From CAYXST01 sp964472495 (GTDB taxonomy: Bacteria; Patescibacteriota; Minisyncoccia; Portnoybacterales; UBA2143), in contig CAYYLD010000017.1 of NCBI GenBank assembly GCA_964472495.1, positions 1 to 11,377 on the forward strand: a stretch of DNA of 11,377 nt. Direction: 5' to 3'. Shown here piece by piece: positions 1 through 7,129 of the stretch; the stretch's first letter is position 1; every line of letters begins with the position of its first letter. The notes beneath the pieces were generated by a model. It was not told the origin of the DNA and searched no databases. It was given only the letters and a program-made list of their open reading frames with translations. A program made the position numbers and the translations under genes.

Positions 1-6
1 TAATCC

Positions 7-306
7 ATGACTCTAAAAGAAGCTGTCAAAAAAGTTATAAGGCAAAATATATCTGCTGGATATAATCCAGTAATATTTTTCCATGCGACAAAAAACGGAG
101 AAGCGAATAATTTGGAAGAAATTATTAGCCGAATGGTTTTAAATGATGAATTGTTGGAAGAGCTTGAAAAGGCCATTAAAAAATATAAAGAGCCAACTAC
201 CATAGAAGATTTAATCGCTAAAGAAAAAGATGGATTCGGATTACCAGACGAAGTTATAGAAAAGGCAAAAGCACGGTCTCAATGGTTTGATCAATTGAGA
301 AAATAA
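7..306 (+). CDS. Small charged protein of unknown function (99 aa)
   Basis: I do not recognise this protein. It begins at an ATG six bases into the window, so its own upstream signals cannot be judged and it could start earlier. The N-terminal third has a short hydrophobic patch (NPVIFFHATK, about residues 20-29). The rest is rich in Lys and Glu and probably helical (LLEELEKAIKKYKE, about 49-62), with no signal peptide or membrane segment. It lies 18 nt upstream of the DUF262-HNH gene on the same strand, so the two are probably co-transcribed. A role as a small partner of that gene is possible, but this rests on position only. Base composition matches the AT-rich neighbours. The frame is intact and ends in a normal stop, so I believe the gene is real. 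Confidence 0.6.
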   Translation: MTLKEAVKKVIRQNISAGYNPVIFFHATKNGEANNLEEIISRMVLNDELLEELEKAIKKYKEPTTIEDLIAKEKDGFGLPDEVIEKAKARSQWFDQLRK

Positions 307-324
307 GATAACACATAAATAAAT

Positions 325-2130
325 ATGTCTTCATTTACTACAGATAGAATCAAGCCTTCAGATAAGGGTATAAATACATATCTAGAGGAGTTAACTAGTA
401 AAAATTATCAAATCCCTACTTTTCAAAGAAAGGTAGTATGGGATAGGGAAAATGTTAAAAAACTCTGGGATAGCGTTTATAAGTTTTATCCTTTGGGGAG
501 TATTTTAATTTGGAAAACTGGTATAAAACTTCAGAATCATAGATCAATAGGCGGACATCTTATTTCAGACGGTTTAAGCAGAGATGAGTATCAATACATT
601 TTGGATGGCCAGCAAAGGACGACCTCGTTGCTTACTTCTCTTTATGGCGGCAAACTTGAGGGACGTGGAGATTTTGATCCAACTCTTTATGTTGATATAA
701 CAGTCGCTGATAAAGGAGAAACAGATAATAAAAGTTATAAAGAAAGATTTTTATTTTGGTCGGAGATTGATGATAGGGGTGGTGAACTAAGAAAGAACAC
801 GAAACGTAAAAAAAGATTTGATAAAGGGCTAATTTTTAGATTGATTGATGTTAAACAGAATTTTGGAGAGATAGAAAGGAAGTTAGTTAATAATGGTTAT
901 TCAGATTACGATCATAAATATAGAGAACAGTTAAGGAAGATTAAAGAAGTCATAGATAATTACAGAATTTCGTTTATAGAATTAAAAGGAATTAAGGTTG
1001 CTGAAGTTTGCCAGATTTTTGAAAGAATTAATCAAGAAGGAAGACCACTTAATATTTTTGATATCGTAGTTGCCAAAACCTTTCGTCCTGAAAAAGAGGA
1101 TAAAAAAGGATTTTATTTAAGGGATCTCATTGACAGATTCAAAGAAGAAACACAAGGAAATTTTGCTAAAATTGATGATTTAACTTATCTTCAAATTTTG
1201 TCAGTTTTAATCAGGCAAAAATTTCCAGAGTCAAAAGTTATTAATATTACCGATAGATATCTTAATGAGATCAAGGCCAAACAAATTGAGGATATTTGGG
1301 AAGAATCTAAAACCGTCTTGCTAAAGTTATTTGATTTTTTCGAAAACCATTTACATTTAAAGGGGCCAGGATTGATTCCTTATAGGTATTTTTATATGAC
1401 ATTGGCTACTTACTTTTTTAAAAACCCTAACCCTGATTACGAATTTATCAAAAAGTATTTTTGGTATAATAGTTTTCATAACGATGATTTATTGAGTAAT
1501 ACCACCCAGCTTTGGAATGATGTAATTTTTCTTAAGAAAGGGAAAAAGAGTAGAAGCGCTAAGTTTGAAAGATTTTTAATTGATAAGAACAAGTTAAGAA
1601 CATCATCGTATAGTTCTAAGGGCAGACTTTCAAGAGCAATTTTATCTCTTTACGCCAATAAAGAACCCAAAGATTGGAGAATTACAGACAGATCTGTAAT
1701 TTCAGAGGTTTATTATTTATTAACTGATAAGCCTAGTTTACATCACGTATTCCCATTGAATTTTATATCAAATAATTCTGGAAAAAATAAATTAGATGGT
1801 AATAGCTTAATGAATATTGTCTATTTAACGCAGATTACGAATCTCAAAATCAGCGATAGAAATCCGATAAGTTATATAAGGGATTTTGACAGACCTGAAT
1901 TTGAAGAAATTATGTCAAATCATCTTTTGCCAGCTGAATTATTAACTTGGTCCAGATCGGACAAGATGCCAGAAGATGCTCTCGATTTATTTATTGAGAA
2001 AAGAGCAGACCTGATTATCGAAGATTTAGAGGATAAATTAACAGGGATTAATTTTGAAGTAATTGACACAAAAGAAAGTACAGATATTCCTTTTATTGTT
2101 ACTGACATAAAAAATAGAGATGTAAACTAA
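325..2130 (+). CDS. DUF262 protein with HNH-like C-terminal domain (GmrSD-like)
   Basis: A 601-aa protein with the DUF262 signature near the N-terminus: IPTFQRKVVW at about 30-39, YPLGSILIW at about 55-63 and DGQQRTT at 94-100. In GmrS and related proteins this ParB/sulfiredoxin-like fold binds or hydrolyses nucleotide. The C-terminal part carries HHVFP at 473-477, followed by NSLMN (493-497) and TN..IS, which resembles the His-Asn-Asn pattern of the HNH/DUF1524 nuclease half of GmrSD-type enzymes. The protein would therefore combine a nucleotide-dependent regulatory domain with a DNA-cleaving domain, as in modification-dependent (type IV) restriction. The length fits a fused DUF262-HNH enzyme. 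No SD is visible at the ATG. It follows the 99-aa gene by 18 nt and precedes a hairpin region. The DUF262 call is firm; the HNH reading and the defence role are inference. Confidence 0.83.
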   Translation: MSSFTTDRIKPSDKGINTYLEELTSKNYQIPTFQRKVVWDRENVKKLWDSVYKFYPLGSILIWKTGIKLQNHRSIGGHLISDGLSRDEYQYILDGQQRTTSLLTSLYGGKLEGRGDFDPTLYVDITVADKGETDNKSYKERFLFWSEIDDRGGELRKNTKRKKRFDKGLIFRLIDVKQNFGEIERKLVNNGYSDYDHKYREQLRKIKEVIDNYRISFIELKGIKVAEVCQIFERINQEGRPLNIFDIVVAKTFRPEKEDKKGFYLRDLIDRFKEETQGNFAKIDDLTYLQILSVLIRQKFPESKVINITDRYLNEIKAKQIEDIWEESKTVLLKLFDFFENHLHLKGPGLIPYRYFYMTLATYFFKNPNPDYEFIKKYFWYNSFHNDDLLSNTTQLWNDVIFLKKGKKSRSAKFERFLIDKNKLRTSSYSSKGRLSRAILSLYANKEPKDWRITDRSVISEVYYLLTDKPSLHHVFPLNFISNNSGKNKLDGNSLMNIVYLTQITNLKISDRNPISYIRDFDRPEFEEIMSNHLLPAELLTWSRSDKMPEDALDLFIEKRADLIIEDLEDKLTGINFEVIDTKESTDIPFIVTDIKNRDVN

Positions 2131-2170
2131 ATCTTAATTTAGTTTACATTCAGATATTGAATGTAAACTA
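2120..2170 (+). repeat. Triple alternating repeat forming two mutually exclusive hairpins
   Basis: The word ATGTAAACTA occurs at 2120-2129 and 2161-2170, and its reverse complement lies between them at 2140-2149. Arms 2120-2132 and 2137-2149 are perfect 13-bp complements around a 4-nt loop (CTTA). Arms 2140-2152 and 2158-2170 are also perfect 13-bp complements, around a 5-nt loop (GATAT). The middle arm is shared, so only one hairpin can form at a time in RNA. The first arm contains the TAA stop of the DUF262 gene, and the third ends 10 nt before the ATG of the next gene. No U-run follows either stem, so this is not a standard terminator. It could equally be a DNA operator with three half-sites. 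Confidence 0.8.
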
Positions 2171-2180
2171 ACTTAAATTT

Positions 2181-2498
2181 ATGGACCGAGACCCAAACAT
2201 TCCCAAAATTGAAGAATATTTTAAGGTTCCAGACAGAGTGGCTGATAAAATCAAGAATATAGCAGAAAAAGTTAAGGGCGGCTATATTTTGATTGAAACA
2301 AGGCCACGCTGGGACGGTTCGTCCGGGCCGTGGACAAGACACGGAGTAGCTAAAATTATCTTTCATAAACCATCTGGCAGATGGAGGGTTTATTGGCATC
2401 GGGCGTCAGGCGCTTGGAATTTATACAATCAGTATAAAACCTTAAATGGAGCCCTTAAGGCAATTGATCAAGATAAATATTGTTGTTTCTGGGGTTAA
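2181..2498 (+). CDS. DUF3024-like small protein (105 aa)
   Basis: A 105-aa soluble protein. An N-terminal helical stretch (about 8-32) precedes a compact domain with the pattern RPRWDG..GPW....VAKI.FHK...RWRVYW.RA.GAWNLY, ending in a D..CCFWG tail. The Arg-Pro, the repeated W/YW positions and the terminal Asp...Phe-x-Gly agree with my recollection of DUF3024, a small family of unknown function with conserved aromatic residues. I cannot assign a biochemical role. The ATG at 2181 has no SD and lies directly behind the alternating hairpins, so its translation could depend on which hairpin forms. The next gene starts 3 nt after its stop, so the two are probably translated together. Family assignment is moderately sure; existence of the gene is very likely. 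Confidence 0.72.
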   Translation: MDRDPNIPKIEEYFKVPDRVADKIKNIAEKVKGGYILIETRPRWDGSSGPWTRHGVAKIIFHKPSGRWRVYWHRASGAWNLYNQYKTLNGALKAIDQDKYCCFWG

Positions 2499-2501
2499 AT
2501 T

Positions 2502-2927
2502 ATGAAATATTTAGACGAACTTAAAAAACTAAATCTTCCAAAAGATAAATACGCTGTTTTTGGCAGTGGGCCTTTGGCCATCAGAGGATTAAGAGAAAAT
2601 AAGGACATAGATATCATTGTTAAGTTAGATTTATGGCAGCGATTAAAAAAGAAATATCCTGATAAAATAAAGAAAACTGAAGACGATAAAGCAGAGTCTA
2701 TCTATATCGGCAATATCCAGATATTAGAGGTAAATTATCAGGATTGGAGTTCTTTTATTAATGACCCAGATAGACTTATTGACCAAGCAGAAACTATTCA
2801 AGGTTTCCCCTTTGTTAAATTGGAGCACCTTTTGGAGTGCAAGAAAATAATGAATCGAGAAAAAGACTGGAAAGATATCGAGTTGATTAATGGTTATTTA
2901 TCTAAAGCGCCCCATGGGAATAGTTGA
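2502..2927 (+). CDS. Small nucleotidyltransferase-fold protein (141 aa)
   Basis: The N-terminus carries the nucleotidyltransferase signature: FGSGPLAIRG at 20-29 (Gly21-Ser22) and KDIDIIV at 34-40, giving the metal-binding Asp35-x-Asp37 pair. The domain then runs through alternating strands and helices (IYIGNIQILEV) and ends with a helical LEHLLECKK..MNREKDWKDIELI segment. That tail resembles the C-terminal part of AbiEii/MNT-like and DUF6036-like proteins, where the KDW.DI element is common. Such enzymes transfer nucleotides to proteins, RNA or small molecules, and several are toxins or antitoxin-type modifiers. No HEPN partner is visible next to it, so a toxin-antitoxin call is not justified. 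The start has a possible weak SD (GGGG, 7 nt before the ATG) within the last codons of the DUF3024-like gene. Substrate unknown. Confidence 0.72.
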   Translation: MKYLDELKKLNLPKDKYAVFGSGPLAIRGLRENKDIDIIVKLDLWQRLKKKYPDKIKKTEDDKAESIYIGNIQILEVNYQDWSSFINDPDRLIDQAETIQGFPFVKLEHLLECKKIMNREKDWKDIELINGYLSKAPHGNS

Positions 2928-3054
2928 AATAGAAGCCAAAGCACTTTACAAAACAGAGTTTTCTAGGTTAGATTATAATTACATGAGGCGAACTGTGATG
3001 GTTTGCCATAATATAATATTAAATTTTAAAGGTCGTACATTATTTGTTAATTAA
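2914..3054 (+). pseudogene. 46-codon frame, possible remnant of a larger gene
   Basis: An ATG at 2914, inside the end of the nucleotidyltransferase gene, opens 46 codons that close at TAA 3052-3054. The beginning reads MGIVEIEAKALYKT, and YMRR follows at 23-26. This faintly resembles the start of SPL-like radical SAM proteins, whose N-terminus is often followed by a CxxxCxxC cluster and an FMxRF-like element. The cysteine cluster is absent here and the second half reads as unremarkable AT-rich sequence. It could be a decayed gene start with an internal deletion, or chance. I see no SD. The stretch to 3073 has two TATAAT-like words (2974 and 3012) but no well-placed -35 element. Confidence 0.25.
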
Positions 3055-3073
3055 TTTGAATTCAATCAATGAT

Positions 3074-3697
3074 ATGAAATTTTATTTATCTTCATACAAA
3101 TTAGGAAATGAAATCAATAAATTAAAGGAGCTATTGCCAGATGAGAATAAAAAAACCGCCTATATCTCCAATGCGCTTGATTTTTCAGATGACTTGGAAA
3201 GAAGAAAGAAAAGCGAACAATCTGACATAGAGCAACTCAAAGAATTGGGTTTAGATGTTGAGATAGTAGATTTAAGGGACTATTTCGACAAACAAAGCGG
3301 ATTAGAAGAAAAGATTTTAGAATTTGGCGTGATTTGGGTCAGGGGGGGTAATCTTTTTGTACTGAGACAAGCTATGAAATTAAGCGGTTTTGATGAGATT
3401 CTGAAAAAACTGATTGAAAAAGATAATATTCTATACGGAGCATATAGCGCTGGAGTTTGTGTGTTAGCGCCAACCCTAAAAGGTATGGATTTATTAGATG
3501 ACCCAAATGTAAAGCCCTATAAGGATCAACCAAAAGTTATCTGGGATGGCCTAGAGATTCTCAATTATTCTGTAATTCCTCACTATCAGTCAGACCACGC
3601 AGAAGCAGAAAGCGCACAAAAGGCCGTAGAATACATGATAGAAAATAAGATGCTATTTAAAGCGCTCAAAGATGGCGAAGTTATTATTATCGAGTAA
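3074..3697 (+). CDS. Peptidase S51 / PepE-like class I glutamine amidotransferase-fold protein
   Basis: A 207-aa protein of the S51 family, which includes the aspartyl dipeptidase PepE and cyanophycinase. WVRGGNLFVLRQ at 88-99 matches the conserved GGN turn. GAYSAGVCVLAP at 122-133 holds the nucleophile-elbow serine (Ser125, Y-S-A-G). VIPHYQSDH at 167-175 supplies the probable catalytic His (His170 or His175). The family would predict hydrolysis of Asp-containing dipeptides, but many short S51 members have unknown substrates. I chose the ATG at 3074 because MKFYLSSYKLG is a typical family beginning; a TTG at 3044 would add ten poorly conserved residues. It appears to be the first gene of a + strand operon, 12 nt before the next nucleotidyltransferase. 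No strong promoter was found upstream. Confidence 0.82.
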   Translation: MKFYLSSYKLGNEINKLKELLPDENKKTAYISNALDFSDDLERRKKSEQSDIEQLKELGLDVEIVDLRDYFDKQSGLEEKILEFGVIWVRGGNLFVLRQAMKLSGFDEILKKLIEKDNILYGAYSAGVCVLAPTLKGMDLLDDPNVKPYKDQPKVIWDGLEILNYSVIPHYQSDHAEAESAQKAVEYMIENKMLFKALKDGEVIIIE

Positions 3698-3709
3698 ACA
3701 CTTATTTTA

Positions 3710-4513
3710 ATGCTGTATAAAACTGATGAAAACGGCTTTATTATTAATGAGGCTAGCTTAAGAAAAATCCAGCCCTATTATAGAAAGATTTTAAAAGAGA
3801 TAAATCAGTTATATATTAATAAATTAGGCAGTAATTTATTGAGCGTTTATATTCGCGGTAGCGTAAGTGCGGGAAGAGCAACACCTCGTATTTCTGATAT
3901 TGACAGTGTAGCCATTATCAGAAAAAGGCTGACAAGAGAAAATCTATCTTGGATCGTTAAGGCAACCAATGATTTAGAAAAGAAATACCCTAAAGCCGGG
4001 TTAGTTGAATTAACGGTTATTTCCTTAAACGAATTATTAAAATCTAAAGAATATAAGAATCTTAGAGTTTATCTTAAAACCCAGTCAGTTTGTTTGTGGG
4101 GAAAAGATATTTTGCCACAATTACCAAAAGTTAAACCAGGCAAGGAATTAGCTGTGTATCTTTATGGGAATTTAGATGAAGAACTGGGAATTATAAAAAA
4201 GATATTTTCTGGCAAAATAACTGATCGCGAGTATTTATTTCAGAAAAGGCCAATTAAATTTTGGTGCGTTTGGATGACTAGGACGTTATTACGAGCTGGG
4301 TTAGGATTGGTTATGGCAAGAAGGCCAATTTATTCTCAAGATTTAAAAACCTGTTTTACGATTTTTACAGAAGAATATCCTGAGTATAAGAAGGAGATGC
4401 AACGATTACTTAAGTGGTCGGTTAAGCCAACGAATAATAAAAGCCAACTTTTTAATTTTTTAGATAATTTTGGGCCTAAATTCTTACAGCTTTGGCAGGA
4501 AGCTGTTAAATAA
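3710..4513 (+). CDS. Nucleotidyltransferase-domain protein with helical C-terminus (267 aa)
   Basis: An N-terminal nucleotidyltransferase domain shows YIRGSVSAGRATPRISDID at about 47-65. Gly50-Ser51 forms the GS motif, Asp63-x-Asp65 the metal-binding pair, and Glu100 in LVELTVI may be the third acidic residue. The remaining residues, about 140-267, are mostly helical with several Trp and Arg (KFWCVWMTRTLLRAG), similar to the helical domain behind kanamycin or streptomycin nucleotidyltransferase-like proteins. The substrate could be a small molecule, a nucleic acid or a protein; sequence alone does not decide. It sits 12 nt after the S51 gene, and its stop is separated by one base from the ATG of the ABC binding protein, so it is most likely translated with the importer. 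Antibiotic resistance is possible but not supported by context. Confidence 0.75.
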   Translation: MLYKTDENGFIINEASLRKIQPYYRKILKEINQLYINKLGSNLLSVYIRGSVSAGRATPRISDIDSVAIIRKRLTRENLSWIVKATNDLEKKYPKAGLVELTVISLNELLKSKEYKNLRVYLKTQSVCLWGKDILPQLPKVKPGKELAVYLYGNLDEELGIIKKIFSGKITDREYLFQKRPIKFWCVWMTRTLLRAGLGLVMARRPIYSQDLKTCFTIFTEEYPEYKKEMQRLLKWSVKPTNNKSQLFNFLDNFGPKFLQLWQEAVK

Positions 4514-4514
4514 T

Positions 4515-5573
4515 ATGATAACAAAGAAATTATTAGTAATAGTCATAATCGTTATTGCGCTTGGTTTGGTCAGTTTTTGGATTTATCAATCAATTAATAA
4601 AGAGGTCAGGCAATCGGGGCAATTAGATAAATTAAAAGTTCAGGCAGGTTGGCTTTTGAATGGGGAATTCGCTAATATTTGTTCAGCTATTGTAAATGGC
4701 TATTACGAGGATGAGGAATTAGATGTTCAGTTAATCCCAGGAGGCCCAGCCGGCGCTTCTTTTATTATTGCTACTAACGCCGTAGCTCAAGATCAAGATT
4801 TAGATATTGCCATTGACGGGGATATTATTCCTTTATTAAGGGGCGTGACTAAAGAATCAAAAACAGAACAACTCAGGATGAAGGCTTTTGCGTCTTTTTG
4901 GAATGAAAATCCTTTTGGTTTTATCGTCAGAAAAGATTCAGGTATTACGAGCCTCAAGGATTTTGCTCTAAAGAGAAAAGAGGATGGTTCAAAAATTAAA
5001 GTAGGCATTACTGCTGATTCAGTTATTCAATACGCAATCGCTGATTATGCAGGGGTCCCGGTAGAGGACTTGGATTTAACTATTGTGGGCTATGACGCCT
5101 CTTCTTTTTTGGCTGGTCAGGTTGACGCTTTAGCTGCCTATTGGACTACTCAGGCTTATGAAGTAGAGAAAGCAGGAATTGATTATATGTTTTTAAGTGC
5201 CAGTGAATTACCAGGATTTAGCCAACCTTCAATAGTGGCGATTGCCCGTGACGAAATTTTAGAAAATAAATCAGATCAGTTGGTTAGATGGCTTAGAGCA
5301 ACAATTAAAGGTTCGGAGTTTGTAATTCAGAATCCCGAAGAAGCAGCTCAGCAGATTTTAGATCCTCGGTGCGGTGGGCCTAATTTTGAAGTTGTTCAAG
5401 AGAAGTGGCTAATTGAAAAATCTATTCCTATTTTTGACAAGGAAAAAATCGGCTGGATTTATAAGGATCAGATTATAGATTTCGCCACTGCTTATAATAA
5501 ATTAAATCAGATTCCTCGTATTCCAAAAGCAGATGAGATATTAGATTATTCCATTCTGAACAAAATTTATTAA
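4515..5573 (+). CDS. ABC importer substrate-binding protein, NMT1/THI5-like (NitT/TauT/thiamine-precursor family)
   Basis: A 352-aa extracytoplasmic binding protein. Residues 5-24 form one hydrophobic segment after a Lys-rich start. No cysteine occurs before residue 56, so this is a signal anchor, not a lipoprotein signal. The mature part begins VQAGWLLNGEFANICSAIVNGYYEDEELDVQLIPGGP (about 42-78, shown in two halves: the WLLNGEFANIC pocket strand and the GYYEDEELDV motif), typical of NMT1/THI5 and SsuA-like proteins that bind pyrimidine thiamine precursors, riboflavin, sulfonates, nitrate or bicarbonate. FIVRKDSGI...LKDF and YDASSFLAGQVDALAAYW fit the second lobe. I place the start at the ATG at 4515, one base after the previous stop and directly before the anchor; an upstream in-frame start would overlap the preceding gene by 44 nt. 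The specific ligand cannot be read from sequence. Confidence 0.85.
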   Translation: MITKKLLVIVIIVIALGLVSFWIYQSINKEVRQSGQLDKLKVQAGWLLNGEFANICSAIVNGYYEDEELDVQLIPGGPAGASFIIATNAVAQDQDLDIAIDGDIIPLLRGVTKESKTEQLRMKAFASFWNENPFGFIVRKDSGITSLKDFALKRKEDGSKIKVGITADSVIQYAIADYAGVPVEDLDLTIVGYDASSFLAGQVDALAAYWTTQAYEVEKAGIDYMFLSASELPGFSQPSIVAIARDEILENKSDQLVRWLRATIKGSEFVIQNPEEAAQQILDPRCGGPNFEVVQEKWLIEKSIPIFDKEKIGWIYKDQIIDFATAYNKLNQIPRIPKADEILDYSILNKIY

Positions 5574-5583
5574 TAATTTTTTC

Positions 5584-6345
5584 ATGGAATCATTGATAAC
5601 CTTCAAAGATGTTTCTCGAAATTACTATGAAAATAAAAAACTACTTGTCGGAATAGACGACATTAGTTTTGAGGTTTATCCTTATCAGATATTATCAATA
5701 CTTGGGCCATCGGGTTGCGGAAAAACAACTATTTTAAGACTAATTTGTAATATTCTCGAACCAACCAAAGGAGATATTTTTTATCAAGATAAAAATATAT
5801 CCTACGCCAGAAAAAAGGGGTTAATTGGATTGGTGCCTCAGGAGCCGACTTTATTACCTCATCGGACTGTTGAAGCTAATATCACTTTACCGTTAGAGAT
5901 AAGAAAGATAAAGAACAAGGAAGCGGTTCATCGGCTTATTGATCTGGTTGGTTTAAAGGAGTTTGAAAAATTTTATCCTCATCAATTATCTGGTGGCATG
6001 AAGCAGCGGGTTTCAATCGCCCGCGCTTTAGTTTATGAACCAAAGGTTCTTTTAATGGATGAACCATTTGCTTCTTTGGATGAGATTATTAGAGAAAATT
6101 TAAATATGGAATTAATCAATATTCAGCGCAGATTAAAGCAAACTATTATTTTTGTTACTCATAACATTGAGGAGGCAGCGTTTATTTCTGATCGAATTAT
6201 TGTGATGTCAACTCGGCCGGGAAGAATAACCGGGGAAATTAAAGTTGATCTGTCTCAAGACAGAAATCAAGAGCTCAGAAACAGCCAAGAGTTTTTTCAA
6301 GTAGTTAAGCAAATAAGACAGCTATTAGAAAAAAGCTATGATTAA
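5584..6345 (+). CDS. ABC importer ATP-binding protein (NitT/TauT family)
   Basis: A complete 253-aa ATPase subunit. Walker A is GPSGCGKTT at 41-49, the Q-loop glutamine is in VPQEP (Gln86), the signature is LSGGMKQR at 135-142, Walker B is LLMDEP at 156-161 followed by a D-loop (SLDE), and the switch histidine is in FVTHNIEEA (His193). The tail VMSTRPGRITGEIKVDL is the segment usually found in SsuB/TauB/ThiZ-type ATPases of the nitrate/taurine family, in agreement with the neighbouring binding protein. It works as a cytoplasmic homodimer that powers the permease encoded next. It starts 10 nt after the binding-protein gene, without an SD, and overlaps the permease gene by 8 nt, which points to coupled translation. 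All catalytic residues are present, so it should be active. Confidence 0.95.
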   Translation: MESLITFKDVSRNYYENKKLLVGIDDISFEVYPYQILSILGPSGCGKTTILRLICNILEPTKGDIFYQDKNISYARKKGLIGLVPQEPTLLPHRTVEANITLPLEIRKIKNKEAVHRLIDLVGLKEFEKFYPHQLSGGMKQRVSIARALVYEPKVLLMDEPFASLDEIIRENLNMELINIQRRLKQTIIFVTHNIEEAAFISDRIIVMSTRPGRITGEIKVDLSQDRNQELRNSQEFFQVVKQIRQLLEKSYD

Positions 6346-7129
6346 AAAAATTGTCACATCAATATTAATATTTATTATTTTGTTAGTTGTTTGGCAAATT
6401 GCGGAGGACCGAGTTAATGTTCATAGATTAGAGAATAATCAAACCGCTTTAGGAGCCTTTATTCCTGCACCATTGACTATTGTTAAGACTTTCAGTAATG
6501 ACTGGCAGAATATAAGCAGGGAATTGGGCCATACGCTAAAAAAGGCTGGACTCGGATTTGTAATTGGTGTGGTTTTTGCGATTTTGATTGCTAGTATTTT
6601 TCTTTTTTTACCATTTATTCGTAATTTGGTATTCCCTTTAGCTTTCGCAATTAATTCTTTTCCTATTGTTGGCTTTGCTCCTGCGATTGTCTTAATTTTC
6701 GGCCAAGGATCTTTCGTGTCTATTGTTTTTATTTCGGTCCTGATTTGCTATTTTCCAACCTTGATTAGTATGGATACGGCCTTTCGCGAAACAGACAAAA
6801 GTTTACTTGAATTAATGGAAGTGTTAAACGCTAGTAAATGGCAAACTCTATTCAAGATTCAATTACCTTTAGCTATGCCTTATTTATTTTTGTCAATGAA
6901 ATTAGCAATCCCAGCCAGTATTATTGGCGCCACCATCGGTGAATGGCTGGGGGCTAGAAACGGCATTGGTCAATTGATTACTATCGCTCTATATCAACTT
7001 AAACCGGGTTTGCTTTACGCTTCTTTGATTTCGATTACTATTGTTAGTACTTTGAGCATATTAGTTTTATCAACAACACAGTATTTTCTATTTCCTTGGA
7101 AAAGAGGGGGTAAAAATGAAAAAGGATAA
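6338..7129 (+). CDS. ABC importer permease (BPD_transp_1, NitT/TauT family)
   Basis: A 263-aa integral membrane subunit. A first membrane segment (about 5-22) precedes a loop with the typical FIPAPLTIVKTF motif. Further hydrophobic segments lie at about 70-93, 96-122, 127-145, 185-203 and 225-250. The cytoplasmic EAA loop is at about 157-181 (ELMEVLNASKWQTLFKIQLP), with the coupling helix that docks to the ATPase, and GEWLGARNGIGQLI follows. This layout is normal for SsuC/TauC/ThiX-type permeases and the length is usual. Only one permease gene is present, so the channel is expected to be a homodimer. The start overlaps the ATPase gene by 8 nt and the end overlaps the NDK-like gene by 14 nt. 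Confidence 0.93.
   Translation: MIKKIVTSILIFIILLVVWQIAEDRVNVHRLENNQTALGAFIPAPLTIVKTFSNDWQNISRELGHTLKKAGLGFVIGVVFAILIASIFLFLPFIRNLVFPLAFAINSFPIVGFAPAIVLIFGQGSFVSIVFISVLICYFPTLISMDTAFRETDKSLLELMEVLNASKWQTLFKIQLPLAMPYLFLSMKLAIPASIIGATIGEWLGARNGIGQLITIALYQLKPGLLYASLISITIVSTLSILVLSTTQYFLFPWKRGGKNEKG

Noticed and set aside
2120..2170. CRISPR array or intrinsic terminator at the triple repeat.
   Set aside because: There are only three 10-bp units in alternating orientation with 10-11-bp spacers, so no CRISPR. No T-run follows either hairpin, so not a standard terminator.
2945..3017. Promoter for the S51-led operon using TATAAT at 2974 or 3012.
   Set aside because: TTTACA at 2945 is 23 nt from the first TATAAT, too far, and the second TATAAT has no -35-like hexamer at 16-18 nt. 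In such AT-rich DNA isolated TATAAT words are expected.
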